Below, piece by piece: positions 33,038 through 45,868 of a DNA stretch of 64,000 nucleotides. Positions within the stretch are counted from its first letter, which is position 1. Every line of letters begins with the position of its first letter. Both the position numbers and the translations under genes were made by a program. A model generated the notes under the pieces. The model saw nothing but the letters and a program-made list of their open reading frames with translations, was not told the origin of the DNA and did no database searches. This DNA comes from Xestospongia muta. Its lineage: Eukaryota; Porifera; Demospongiae; Haplosclerida; Petrosiidae. The stretch spans positions 28,397,745 through 28,461,744 of the forward strand of contig OY848917.1 in NCBI GenBank assembly GCA_963693285.1, in the 5' to 3' direction.

Positions 33038-36000
33038 ATGAATACTCTCCTAGGACAGCTTGGTAAGCCTCTGGCCACCATAATTATAATAATTATATTG
33101 TATTCCTTTCTTTTCTCGTCCAGCAACGTACAACGATATTAAATATCCTCGTTACCGTTTTGTTTTCAAGCTAAGGAAATTACAAACCACTTTTATTTTC
33201 CATCAACTCGATCTAAGGGTACTGCAGGATATCTTATGTTCCACTGGAATCCAACAATTACCTCGAGAGCACAAAATCACAGAGACACAGCTGAGCGCTG
33301 TGATATCAGAGATATTTGTAGCTCTTCGCTCCTCTCTCCAAGATCATGTCAACGCTGAAACAATAGAAGAAGCTCACACAACGTGCTTTAACTGGTTGCT
33401 AACGGCATGTATGACCAGTGATACTAATGCTACTACAGGCACTGTAGGTATTCTTAAAACATTTTTGATTCTCTTCAGTGGAAGCAAAACAGAAGATAAA
33501 GCTAAATGTAAGTACTGCCATTAACAATTTATATTATTAATTATAACTTAGATTTGTTTGAAATCTTGGCAACTGATGGTACTGTTGGGCTTGATGGCCT
33601 TCAATTCTTCTGTGAAGCAATTGAACTGGTAAGATAGTGGCACTATGATGATTGATACTATGTAACTCCTTTTTTTATTTGTTTAGCTGGCTAACTCTAC
33701 ACAAGAGTCTGTTTATCCTGATGTGCAATCTACAGAACAACTTACACAAGCTATGTCAGATTTTTTGAGTTATATGTACAAGCAAACAGAGGACAAAGAG
33801 GAAGAGAGCAAAGCTTGGCTCTCTGCTTTTGACTTTGTTAAAATATTTACTACTTCGCCTCCTTTAAAGTTTCTCTCTTGGCTAGACTTATGGAACACAT
33901 TACCAACTGTAGAGAAAGGTAAAGATAGATTTTTTGGTTGATAAGATGATAACTTAATATGTCTGTACCTTTCAACAGTGATTCATCCTGTTAAATGTAA
34001 GATCTGCAATAAAAAGAGATTTAGAGGATTTCGATATCAATGTGAAGATTGTGTCAATTATCACATGTGTCAGGTATATTACAATATAACCACTATTATA
34101 TATAGTAACATAAGTTAGGGATCATATTACTATGCTATTAATATTTAATTGCTGTTTACTATTGGCAACAAATATACCTTTATAGATTACAATATTAAGA
34201 GTGAAATGAGTGTACATTAGTGTCAGGTATGTGTGTCATCTTAACTATGTTAATATTAGATGCTATTGCATTAGCTTGTGTCAATTATCCCATGTGTCAA
34301 GTAAGCTGTAATATGATCTATAATAAGTTAGCTATGTATGTCATCTTAATTATGTTAACATTGGGACACTGTTGTGACTGTTAACATAGGCATGCTGTTG
34401 TGACAGATATAGTTATAGGATGTCCTGAACACACAAGAATAAAGAATTTACTCATATAACAATGTCAAAATGAAGTGTTATGTTGTTGTCCCTGTTGGTT
34501 TCATGGTTGAACAGTTATGACTACATGTTAACCAATGCTTTGATTATAAAATGTATTATTAGTATGGGAGATAACCATCTGCTTCATGAACAAAATGTTA
34601 TGTAACAAAAGATTGTTTTGCAAATAAAATAGTCAATACAATTGAGATCTTGAGAGTTGGTAGAGCTATGATGTAGCAACAGAATTGAGAATAAGGCACA
34701 ATTTCTCAATTGACAAATTAGTCACATTCACAATGAAATATATTGGCTGCTGAGGATTTTATTTTGTTTATTACTTGTGATAGTTGCATACAACATTACA
34801 ATAACAATATTGAAATGAGTATTGGCATTCCATGTGCACAATTTTGGGACTATCAGGCATATTTCACCTGATAGAAAAACCAAGCTATTCCTTTGAATGT
34901 AACATAAATTTTGTTAATACTGTGTTAAGTATATTTTTATGCTATAATATTCTTGATATAATAATGACATTAATATGTTATTAATTGCTAATTACAGATG
35001 TGTTTCCTCAAAGGACGAACCTCACACAATCATCATAAAGATCATAAAGTGGTAGAATGCCAAGACTATACAATGACCCTCAGGACTCGTCTTGGTCTGA
35101 GTCATTCTACTAGTAGGGTTTGTAGAGTTATGGATGAACCACAAGACATGCATGTTCAAGTACGTCTTACTAGTCAAGACTTAACTAATGGTGCTGGTTT
35201 TTTGGACTACCCAATTCAGTAAGTTGTTGTGACTGTTAATAACACTTATTGTGAAATTGTTACGATATAGTTATTTAGTTTTTTTTCTTTTTTTAGACTA
35301 TTTCGTACTCCCTCAGATCATGGTCTTAGGTCTGTTGGAAGTTCCAATTTTGATCAAACAATGCATCGTGTGTCTTACGTAAGCACTGGCAGCTCTGACA
35401 TTGATTATTCAGCATATAGTTTGGAACGAAGGTCTACCGTACCTTCAACTAGAGATCTTTTACATGGAGGAGAGGGACTCTTACAGCCTACTTTCTTTAG
35501 TCTTCCACGTCAACATCACTATAGTCACAAGGATGTTGGACACCACAAATATCCCATCCCTTCTCAGGATAGTGGTCTTGGAATGGTCAATACAGATTCG
35601 CTTGATGAAATTTCAAAAGCACTTGATCACGAGATAGATGAAATCGATGAACAATTCATTGAAATCAATAAGTAAGTTGTTTCACTTATAAAGATACATT
35701 GCTATATTTCTTTAACGGTTTGAAGCATTTATGTAACATTTCCTTTGTTAATGTAGGAAATAAATTGTGTATATTGTAATAACAAGGGTTTAAAGTTATT
35801 GTTAACCTCTTGTAGTTAAATTATTAGTCACATGTTATAACATTTTATGTAAATACCTCCTGGTATAAATGTCAACCTTGTTTAAATGCCAGGAGTATAT
35901 ATCTTCGTCTGTCTCTATAGTCAAAACATTATTGAAAAGAATAACTTTGAAAGCCCAATATCGACCAAAAACAATAACATGGGAACATTATTGTATTACC

Positions 36001-36217
36001 CAAAAAGGGTTAATAAACAAATGCCATCTTAAACAGCTGTACATGTAGAGTTATCTTGAAAGGAAATGTGATCTTTAGCTAATTAATTTATATCTTATTT
36101 TTTTAAAGGAGGCTTAGTCATAATGTTGATCAACTTCTACAAGATGTGGAATTATTGGGTGATGAAGCAGCTGCTAAAAATACTGATGAAGAAAGCAACA
36201 AAGAAATCACCTCTTAG
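33038..36217 (+). CDS. Dystrobrevin-like ZZ zinc-finger protein, copy 1
   Basis: Eight exons read: 33038-33062, 33124-33507, 33552-33628, 33687-33918, 33979-34073, 34998-35218, 35297-35671 and 36109-36217, about 505 residues. Residues 9-235 match the EF-hand-like region of dystrobrevin/dystrophin: a YRFVFKLRKLQ helix at the start, then SGSKTEDKAKYLFEIL, then GLDGLQFFCEAIEL. Residues of about 241-295 are a complete ZZ zinc finger with CKIC, CEDC, CQMC and paired His (HNHHKDH), following the HPVKC entry seen in dystrobrevins. The ZZ is split by intron 5. A Ser-rich, probably disordered region with VSYVSTGSSDIDYS follows, then a short C-terminal coiled-coil-like helix (HNVDQLLQDVELL). The two long coiled coils of vertebrate dystrobrevins are missing. 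A role as a cytoplasmic scaffold of a dystrophin-type complex is inferred. Confidence 0.85.
34276..34330 (+). pseudogene. Duplicated end of ZZ exon 5 inside intron 5 of copy 1
   Basis: TTGTGTCAATTATCCCATGT followed by GTCAAGTAAGC closely copies the end of exon 5 and its donor (TGTGTCAATTATCACATGTG, CAGGTATATT). Surrounding ATGTATGTCATCTTAA blocks also occur twice (about 34210 and 34336), so this is a local tandem duplication. It is unlikely to be used as an exon. Confidence 0.6.
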
Positions 36218-38030
36218 AGTGACTATTAATAAGCACTTATTACACACATAGAGCTATCATTTATTATAACAAACCTTACATACTATTGTTGGATTTTAAG
36301 CATGTCTCTGTTCATTAGTATGTAGATAAATGTTTGTTAACAATCGGTATTGTGACTTTTGTTAATTTGATTCATCATGATTAATTCATGATATATAATA
36401 AAGGTTTTTTGAAATTCAGACAATATAAACACATATATACTTGCTATAGAGACATCTTTTGTCTCTATAGTAAAGGAGATGATATGTCCGTAGTATTGGT
36501 TTAAAATGTTGTGTTTGTTAAAACAATGTTTTTGTTATTTATATTTAAATTAATGTTGTGAACTATATGTGTGTGATTTATGTATAAGTTTGAGATTCAG
36601 TTATAATTTGAGTTAATGCAATGTCAACGAGCTTTTGAGCTTTCTGAAATTGGTAGTTTAAAACATTAATGTTGAACAATATAGTTATAGTAAATCTATT
36701 ACATTTTAATATACATGAACATAGTATGTGTACATGTGAAGGACATTGTGTCCTATATTGTATGTACATGATTACTATACTAGTTCTATGGTTATTTCTT
36801 TGTCTTCTGTCAATTAGGTAGGTTGTCCTTAGTATGTGTTAATAGGGTGCTAATAGTCAGCTCTAGTTAGCTCATTGAGCAACACTCTCACTGTTTAAAT
36901 AGCTTTTTGTTCTGTTTTGTCCTTACTATTATTACTTGTATGTTTTATTGTCTTTTGTTGTGTTTCTTTATTTAAGTGATGCTGTTGTTGTGTGATTTAT
37001 GGTTGTGTTTAGAAAGTGTTTTAAAAATAATACTCAGTCCATTACAATATTATATTCATGTCTCACATACATACATGTACATGTACATGTACATGGCTTC
37101 ATGCATTTACTGTATATAACTATGAACATGTACATGTACATTTCAAGTATGTAAGACACCTGTTTCTAATTGGGGGAAGCTAAATTGCCATTGACTGACC
37201 ACACTGCCATTACTAGTGTAAGCAGGTGAACTAAAGTTTCACAATCATAGTCAAGTATGGCTTTGGCTCCCCTCCCAGCCCCCCCCTTGTCTACACCTTT
37301 GTATTGACATTCATTACACATTGCTCTTAATAATGGAATGACTGAGAGGTTGTATATATTGCTTTGTTTAGAGTCCTGCCCATACTTATAGTCAAATGAG
37401 CAATAGCCCCTAGACATAGTAACAATAAATCATGTTAATGATTTGCTAGTCTTTGGCAAAATTGGATATTGAAGTTGACAAGTAACTTTAATAAGTATAA
37501 AATCAATGCCAATCTCTTATAGTATATTAAATGTGATGAGTTTAGTTTGGTCATTAAGCACACTATATGGATGATCAATTATTGTTTATGGTTCATTTAC
37601 AACTTGTCATGTTCCGTAAACACTTAGTGAACATACCTGGTATGTAGACATAATATGACAATAACAGTGTGTGCAAACAACTTGTCAACTAGTTCTAGTA
37701 CCTTCCTCCTTTTTGTGGAGTACACTGTATATTGTTCCTGTGACGTATGTACTTTAGCATTAATTATTATTTCCGTAAGGAAGTCCATCCTTTGTTGTGA
37801 TATGATAATCCACAATGTAACTGATCCCCGCCCCCTAACCGTAAACATACGTAACAAAAATTTTAATAAAAATATTATGTACTTCCTTCAGAAAAATATT
37901 CATTGAGTTAATTATTTATTAAGGGCTCAGTTGAGTGACTTATAAAAACGACGAACCAAAGTTGTGCTGATACAAATCGTAGTGTACATGTGATGTGTAA
38001 GAGATCATCTTTTCTTCAGCAGGATAAAAT
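36218..38030. other. Intergenic, no gene seen
   Basis: Contains an AATAAA near 36397 that would suit polyadenylation of copy 1, and a TGTACA-type repeat at about 37072-37142 forming an imperfect hairpin. Otherwise spacer. Confidence 0.55.
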
Positions 38031-39543
38031 ATGAATACTCTCCTTGGACAACTTGGTAAGTCATTGGTATTTAATGCTGTTTCTACTCATTCTTCTTTCT
38101 TTTTTTTCTAGCAACGTACAATGACATTAAATATCCTCGTTACCGTTTTGCCTTCAAGCTAAGGAAGTTACAAACCACTTTTATTTTCCATCAACTCGAG
38201 GTAAGAGTATTGCTGGACATTTTCTATTCCACTGGAATCCAAGCATTACCTCGAGAGCACGAAATCACAGAGACACAGCTAAATGCTGTGATATCAGAGA
38301 TATTTGTAGCTCTTCGCTCCTCTCTCCAAGATCATGTCAACGCTGAAACAATAGAAGAAGCTCACACAACGTGCTTTAACTGGTTGCTAACGGCATGTAT
38401 GACCAGTGATACTAATGCTACTACAGGCACTGTAGGTATTCTTAAAACTTTTTTGATTCTCTTCAGTGGAAGCAAAACAGAAGATAAAGCTAAATGTAAG
38501 TACTGCCATTAACAATTTATATTAAAATTATTAAAAATAACTCTACGTCACTTAGATTTGTTTGAAATCTTGGCAACTGATGGTGCCGTTGGGCTTGATG
38601 GCCTTCAATTCTTCTGTGAAGCAATTGAACTGGTAAATTAAATAGTTTGTTTGACTATATTACCTTGATTTAATTTACTGTCTGTCTCTATATCTCTTGT
38701 TTTTCTCCAGCTGGCTAACTCTATACAAGAATCTGTATATCCTGATGTACAATCTACAGAACAACTTGCGCAAGCTATGTCAGATAGTTTGAGTTATGTG
38801 CATAATACAACAGACGATGAAGAAACCAAACCTTGGTTGTCCTTGTTTGATTTTGTTAAAGTTTTTACTGCCTGTCCTCCTTTGAAGTTTCTCTCATGGC
38901 TAGACTTATGGACCACCTTGCCAAATGTAGAAAAAGGTGAACATATAAAACTTTCTATGTGAAAATAGTTTAAAGATAATTTTAATTTTGTAGTTTTGTT
39001 CATGTCTATTTCTTATTCACAGAGATTCATCCTGTTAAATGTAAAATCTGCAATAAAAAGAGATTTAGAGGATTTCGATATCAATGTGAAGAATGTACCA
39101 ATTATCACATGTGTCAGGTAACATACAATATAACCACTATTATATATAGTAACATAAGTTAGGGATCATATTACTATGCTATTAATATTTAATTGCTGTT
39201 TACTATTGGCAACAAATATACCTTTATAGATTACAATATTAAGAGTGAAATGAGTGTAGCAAATCATAAGAAAAGAAACTATTCATTGAACTATTATCAT
39301 ATATATACAGTGGCTATTATTTGAAGTTTTGTCACCACACCTATGTTAATTAATGCTTGACTCAAAATATTAGGAATGTGTTTGATCTCTTGGTAAGTCT
39401 GTCCAGAGTAAAAGTATATTCGTAGTATATTTTTATATACTTGGCTTCAAACTTAGTCTTTGATCTGCTTTCACATATCTGTGGTTCAGGGTACTACTGG
39501 TAAAGGAATTATTGTATTGCTAATCATGACCAAATCACACCCT

Positions 39544-39630
<87 letters not shown>

Positions 39631-41537
39631 ACACACTAAGGTAAGACTTTGTTGCATTGTTTGGAATAGTTGCCTCACACTCAACAATAAGTAACACGAA
39701 GTACATTTAAAAGGCAACTTATCATTGCCAAATTCTAGATGAGTAAATTCTTGACACCATATGTTTCAAATGCACTAATGATATTATCATGTCTTTTTAC
39801 TACAGATGTGTTTCCTCAAAGGACGAACTTCACACAATCATCATAAAGATCACAAAGTGGTAGAATGCCAAGACTATACAATGACCCTCAGGACTCGTCT
39901 TGGTCTGAGTCATTCTACTAGTAAAGTGTATAGAGTTATGGATGAACCACAAGACATGCATGTTCAGATACGTCTTACTAGTCAAGACTTAACTGATAGT
40001 ACTGGCCTTTTGGACTATCCAATTCAGTAAGTTGTTTTAACTGTCAAATACACTATAATTGAATGCAAATTCTCTTTTCTAGTCATTTTCTTCCTCCACC
40101 AGCTGCCACTCCAGAGCTTGGCCGTAGATCTGTTGGTGGCAGTCCATATTTTGATAGAAGGATAAACCGTGTATCATATATAAGTGTTGACAGTTTAGAC
40201 AATGAAGATTCTGGATCTACTTTAGAACGAGCATCCATTTCCTATGCAAGTGAGACTTTGCAACCTGCATTCTTCAGTCTCCCACGCAAAAGTCGCCCTC
40301 GTCAAAAGATTGAGACTACTAGTGGCTCAAGGTTGATCTATACACAATCTCTTGAAGATATTACAAGAAATGATGACAATGAAAAGCAACTCACTGAGAT
40401 CAATAAGTAAGCTATATGTAGTAGTAATTATCTGTTTGTGCTTGGAGTGTAAGCTATTATTATCAGTGGAAATTATTGTTCACACATTTTGTATGAATTA
40501 TTACTATTGGTGTGAACTAGTGTTGGAGTAGTTCACCTGTCTGTATCTAACTATCTGATTGTAAAGCACGTTAAGTATTTGTAACTTACAAAGAGTATTT
40601 TAACAACTCAAGTTCATATTGAAAATCACAAAATGTATGCCCTTAGTCTGGTAATAAGCTAGAGAATATAGACAATAGTTGAGAGAATGTACCTGTCATG
40701 TGACAATATATGCAATATGTAATGTGAAAAGTTTATTAACACATTATTGTGATCACTATAATTCAAAAAGCAATCTAGGTTATATAATGAGCAGCATCCA
40801 ATCAAAGGAGGTATTGTAAGGTCCAGATATTATTTCTAACTAAACACTAGGATCATCTGATTTTGTGTCCTAAAAGAAATTGTGTCCATTTTGCCCAAAC
40901 TGATATCTAAAAAAGTATGTCAAAGAGTTATCATCTCTACTCTTATTCAAAGAAGCATATCTATTGTGCTGACCATATCCTAGAATATGAATAATTCATT
41001 ATTGTTGGATAGATAAATAGTGCTTATTCATAATTGTTGTATTGTGTGACGTATTGTATGACAAGTCAGCGGTCTCAAAGCATTGCATTACATGTGTATG
41101 AGTGGAAACAGCAGTAGATCTACCATCTTATTATTAGTAGACACTTGTTATCAGCTAATGATGCCATTTAAAAGAAGAATGAAGTGATGGCAGTATTGCT
41201 ATGAGACCACACCCCACAGCATCAAGTTATCAACATTACTGTACAATATGGTCAATAATGTATCGGCACTATTTAATACTCCTATGCATTGATTTGGATA
41301 GAGTATTTGATCCACACGATTGAAAATTAAAGCTGTTTAGGCATGGTCTCGTATCAATAATGTATTTGAATGGCACTTAATTTTATCTATTACTAAGATT
41401 TTCTCATTTTATTTAATTCTCTCTTGTTTTAATAAAGGAGACTAAGTCAAGATGTGGATCGACTCTTGGATGATCTACTGCAAGATGTCAATATTACTGT
41501 CACAGATGAAAATGGTAAAGAGACCACCGCAGCTTAA
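38031..41537 (+). CDS. Dystrobrevin-like ZZ zinc-finger protein, copy 2
   Basis: Exons: 38031-38055, 38112-38495, 38556-38632, 38711-38936, 39023-39117, 39806-40026, 40083-40406 and 41438-41537, about 483 residues with the same phases as copy 1. The EF-hand-like region is nearly identical to copy 1, with exon 2 differing at few bases. The ZZ keeps all ligands (CKIC, CEEC, CQMC, HNHHKDH). After the ZZ, exon 7 diverges and carries a Pro-rich start (HFLPPPAATPELG), then GRRSVGGSPYFDRR, shared in form with copy 3 (GRRSPGGSPHFDNR) but reduced in copy 1. The last exon (LSQDVDRLLDDLLQDV) is a short helical heptad segment. Intron 5 begins with about 135 bases identical to copy 1 intron 5 and contains a CA microsatellite. 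Confidence 0.85.
39551..39637. repeat. (CA)n microsatellite in intron 5 of copy 2
   Basis: About 40 CA dinucleotides with a few GC-containing variants at the 3' end. Reading frames across it are artefacts. Confidence 0.97.
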
Positions 41538-42133
41538 AAAGTGGCCTGGACTCCTGATTTCAGACTGTAGTCTTAACAGAGAATTGTTTGTCATTTTCAA
41601 GTAACTAAATTGTAATAAATTTGTGGTATTTTTATTAATAACATTAATTAGGATTGAATGATAATTGTTTTATTTTTATACATAATTATGATAGAATGAG
41701 AATACATTAAATTTGATGAGTGTTGTTGTTGTTAATAATATTTAAAGATGATTAATATATTTTAGACAAAGATGGATTGACATCTGATTGATAAAGTATT
41801 GTCTTGTCTGGCTTCAACCCATGATGTATTTTAAATATCCTCATTTGTACCTAGATTGAACACTGATAAGCATTCTGTGTAGGTACAACACTAAACAAGT
41901 TGTATGGACCTGATTATAATATAACACTATGCTCTTGGTGCAACAGGATGACATTCATATTTGTCCGCTTAAAGCTTCCTTAATGGAGAGTGCAAAGGTC
42001 ATGATGTGGGGTTAATAATTTATTAAGTCAACTAACATGACCTCTATATGTAAACATTTAAGGGCTATAAAGGAATTTGAAGAGAAAGCTCTTCTCTTAG
42101 TAAGGATTTGTCATTTGTACAACAGATCAAGAC
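41538..42133. other. Intergenic between dystrobrevin-like copies 2 and 3
   Basis: Contains a GTAATAAATT near 41612 that could be the polyadenylation signal of copy 2. No gene. Confidence 0.55.
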
Positions 42134-44972
42134 ATGAATACTCTCCTTGGACAACTTGGTAAGTTGCTTTGTCTGTAAAACAATTACTTTCTTTTATCTC
42201 CTGTCCAGCAACATACAATGACATATTGTATCCTCGTTACCGTTTTGCCTTCAAGTTAAGGACGTTACAAGTCACCTTTCTGTTCCATCAACTTGATCTC
42301 AAAGTACTTCAAGATGTATTTTGTACAACTGGAATCCAGTCATTACCTCGAGATGAGGAAGTGACGGAGACACAACTGAACACAGTGATCTCAGAAATAT
42401 TTTCAACTTTTCGTTCCTCTCTTCAAGGTCATATTGATAATGAAAAAATAGAAGGAGCTCATACAACATGCTTCAACTGGTTATTGATGGCCTTTATGAC
42501 CTGTGATCATACTAAACGTATTGTTGGTGTCCTTCAAACTATTTTGATCCTCTTCAGTGGGAGCAAAACAGAAGATAAAGCTAAATGTAAGTACTGTCAT
42601 TAACAACTTATAATCACGTTGTTGTTTTTAGACTTGTTTGAATTATTAGAAAGAAATGGCGCAGTTGGACTTGACGATCTCCAGTTCTTTTGTGAATCAA
42701 TTGAACTGGTAATTTACCTCATAATAATATTTGTCTTATTTTTATCTTCTTAGCTGGCTAACTCTTTACAAGAATCTGTATATCCTGATATACAATTTAC
42801 AGAACAGCTTGAAGAAACTATGTCAGATTGTTTGAGTTACGTGCAACGTCCAATGACTATCAAAATGATGAAAGAAAGCAAGCCTTGGTTATCTTTATTT
42901 GACTTTGTTAAAGTTTTCACTGCTTCACCTCCTTTAAAGTTTTTGTCATGGCTGAATTTATGGGACACTTTGCTAAATGTGGAAGAAGGTTAAGAAGATT
43001 ATTGTTGTGTTTGATAACTTGTCATGTCTGTCTTTCATTCACAGTGATTCATCCTGTTAAATGTAAGATCTGCAATAAAAAGAGGTTTAGAGGATTTCGA
43101 TATCAATGTGAAGATTGTTCCAGCTGTCACATGTGTCAGGTAAAAATGTAGTAGCACATGTTATTATATGCCACTAGCAATTAAGATAGAAAATGTATAT
43201 TAGAGTTATAAAAATAATAGTGTATGATGTTACATTAAATAATATCATTATACACAGTGTATTACATATGTATATTAAAAGAGACATAGTTATTATATTT
43301 TTGAGACCATCTACTAAACATTTTGTCACTATAGATGTGTTTCCTTAAAGGACGGACTGCAGACAATCATGGCAAGGATCACAAAGTACTAGAATGCCAA
43401 GACTACACAATAACCCTCAGGACTCGTCTTGGTCTGAGTCATTCTACTAGTAAAGTTTATAGAGTTATGGATGAACCACAAGACATGCATGTTCAAATAC
43501 GTCTTTCTAGCGTTGACTTAGCTGACAGTACTGGCCTCCAGGATTTTAGCCCCTTTCAGTAAGTCAATTGATTTTATTGTTGAATATTAAAACGTTGTAC
43601 TTGTAATTATAACAAAATTATACAGGTGACATAACAGTAACACCTTAGAACTGTTAGTGGAGTCTGTTTTATACTATTAAAATACAAGTGTAAAAATATG
43701 AGTGTAAAACAGGGGGATAGGAAGATAATTTCAAGTAGGGGTCCTACAATGATTCTTGGTTCCCATTTTATTTTAAGATTAATAATTAATTTTGTTAAAG
43801 AAAACCTATTGTATTTGTAAGTGTTCATGACTTATTTATTCATTAAAATTTCCAAAGTAATCTAGTCTTCTTTAATTGCTGGATCTGAATGTCTTTATGT
43901 ACGTCAAGTTGATCTGTTCTGTCATTGTGAATGTACTACAGAAATAGATTATTCAACCTGGAATTGGTCATTGTACTTCTAAGATATGTTTAGTCCGTCC
44001 TGTAGGGTCAATGTCATCTTTGAAATTCTTGTTAATGTTTAGTTAATAATATGTCATAAATACAAGAATGAATGTCCAATTTTTGGGTGTGCTATGATGA
44101 TAGTCATATATTTTCTATGATTTAAAGCTACAAATTAATGTCAGGCATAAAATGTAAGGGTGCTACAACACCCTTTACATCCACCTTTCCTACCCCCTGT
44201 AAAAGACATGCAATTCCAATACTGTTATTTTATCGTTAAACATTATATCAGAATACATGTAATACCGTGTCTTTTGTCTAGAGTTTTTCGTAGTCCATCA
44301 TCTACTCCAGTGCTTGGTCGCAGGTCTCCTGGTGGCAGTCCACATTTTGATAATAGGAAGCATCGAGTATCATACATTAGTACAAGTAGTTCTGATATTG
44401 ATGATAATGAGTGCTGTTTGGAACAAAGTACTATTCCCAGAACTCGGCCTCATAAAGTTGAAAGATCACATCATTTTAATAGTGTTCCACGTCGATATCG
44501 CCCTCGTCGTAAAGACGGCAGACACCATGCTGCCCATAAGGGGATGACTAGTACATACTCACTGGATGATATCTCGAAAAGATCTGAAAATGAAAATTTA
44601 TTCAGTGACAGCAATAAGTAAGTGATATAATTATATAAATGATTTTGTCCATTACTCTACTTTTCGTCTGAAAATATATATCTGGCAGAATTATAACCTT
44701 TAACTATGATAGTCACTGTATATTAAGCTATGATAGTCACTGTATATTAAGCTATGATAGTCACTGTATATTAAGCTATGATAGTCACTGTATATTAAGG
44801 CTCATTATTAACTATTACTTTATGGCCATTCATTGTAATCAATAATTCCATGGTTCATGTTTTTGTCAACTATTATAGGAGACTGAGTCATGATGTATAC
44901 CAACTCTTACAAGATTTGGGATCATTAGAAGACAATACAACAGAATTCGATGGAAATGTTACTACGACTTAG
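42134..44972 (+). CDS. Dystrobrevin-like ZZ zinc-finger protein, copy 3
   Basis: Exons: 42134-42158, 42209-42586, 42632-42708, 42754-42988, 43045-43139, 43335-43558, 44282-44617 and 44879-44972, about 487 residues. It is the most divergent copy: exon 2 lacks two codons, and exon 4 differs (YVQRPMTIKMMKESKPWLSL). The ZZ keeps its Cys and His ligands (CKIC, CEDC, CQMC), but the usual NYH before the last pair is SCH, adding an extra Cys. The post-ZZ block TLRTRLGLSHSTSKVYRVMD is almost unchanged among the three copies, so it is probably functional. Exon 7 begins VFRSPSSTPVLGRRSPGGSP. The end is a short helix (HDVYQLLQDL). The equal intron positions show that the three genes arose by tandem duplication. 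Confidence 0.85.
44704..44799. repeat. 24-base tandem repeat, 4 copies
   Basis: CTATGATAGTCACTGTATAT plus TAAG, starting at 44704, 44728, 44752 and 44776, in intron 7 of dystrobrevin-like copy 3. The copies are essentially identical. Confidence 0.95.
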
Positions 44973-45868
44973 TAAAGAAGTGGATACAATTCATTATATA
45001 GAATTTGAGACTAAACAATTTGTATTCTTTTTAAATCATCTTGCTATATAGAGTACATTTTTATTGCATCATTATTATTACATCATGTATTTTTAAATCC
45101 AAAATTATATTTCAAATATATAGCCACACCCACACAGTTCAATAAGTTATGTGACGTCACTAATAATAATAATTAAACGTCAATCAACGCAGTCACCTAG
45201 CTTGTATTAATGCGCATGCTCAATTCCCATGCGACAGAAATCCAGCTATGTAAAAGGAACAGTTAACTTATGAATCCACCTCTATTCTTTATTCTGAAGG
45301 TAGGTCAGCAGTAATTATAACAGTAGGGAGAGACTACCATGTCATTTACTAAAGCTATTTGTTTATTTTAATATAAAAGACTCTCTTGGATTGTCACTTC
45401 TTACTTGCTATAAATAATGTATAAATTTAAGCAATGAGACTAGATACTGGCATTGCGATACTACCAAAACTGTTTTATGCAAATAAAGGTTTTTTTAAAA
45501 GTTGTTCACTTTAGATTCGAGTCCAGGTCTACAGAATTATCTCTTATTAACAGTAACTACTGTACCTCAAGAAGAACTAAGAGGTGAGTAAATGATTGAC
45601 TTAACAAATTTGAGTAAATATGGTAATTTACTAAAGTGTTATATTTCACTGCCTGGCACATGAGCATGTAGGCACTCCTATAATTGTTTTGGGCAGTATA
45701 CTTGTGTATCCATTCGCTTTTTTATTTTATTGTTGTATGTGACGATTGAAAGTGATAGTCAGTGTTCGAATTGTAAAATTTCACCAAAGTATACTCTACT
45801 ATTATAGTTTTAGAAAAGTTTTTTTAAACTTTTAGAAAAGTATTTTTTAACAAAAAAATACACAATAA
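44973..45868. other. Intergenic, possible lost or truncated gene start
   Basis: Contains CRE-like TGACGTCAC near 45152 and a GCGCATGC promoter-like motif near 45212. Two short splice-bounded open stretches (about 45271-45299 and 45516-45582) may be 5' exons of a gene interrupted by the transposon that follows. Not supported enough to call. Confidence 0.35.

Noticed and set aside
45271..45582. Two short splice-bounded exons of a possible gene
   Set aside because: The phases do not join cleanly, there is no recognisable domain, and the following DNA is a transposon; too weak to call.
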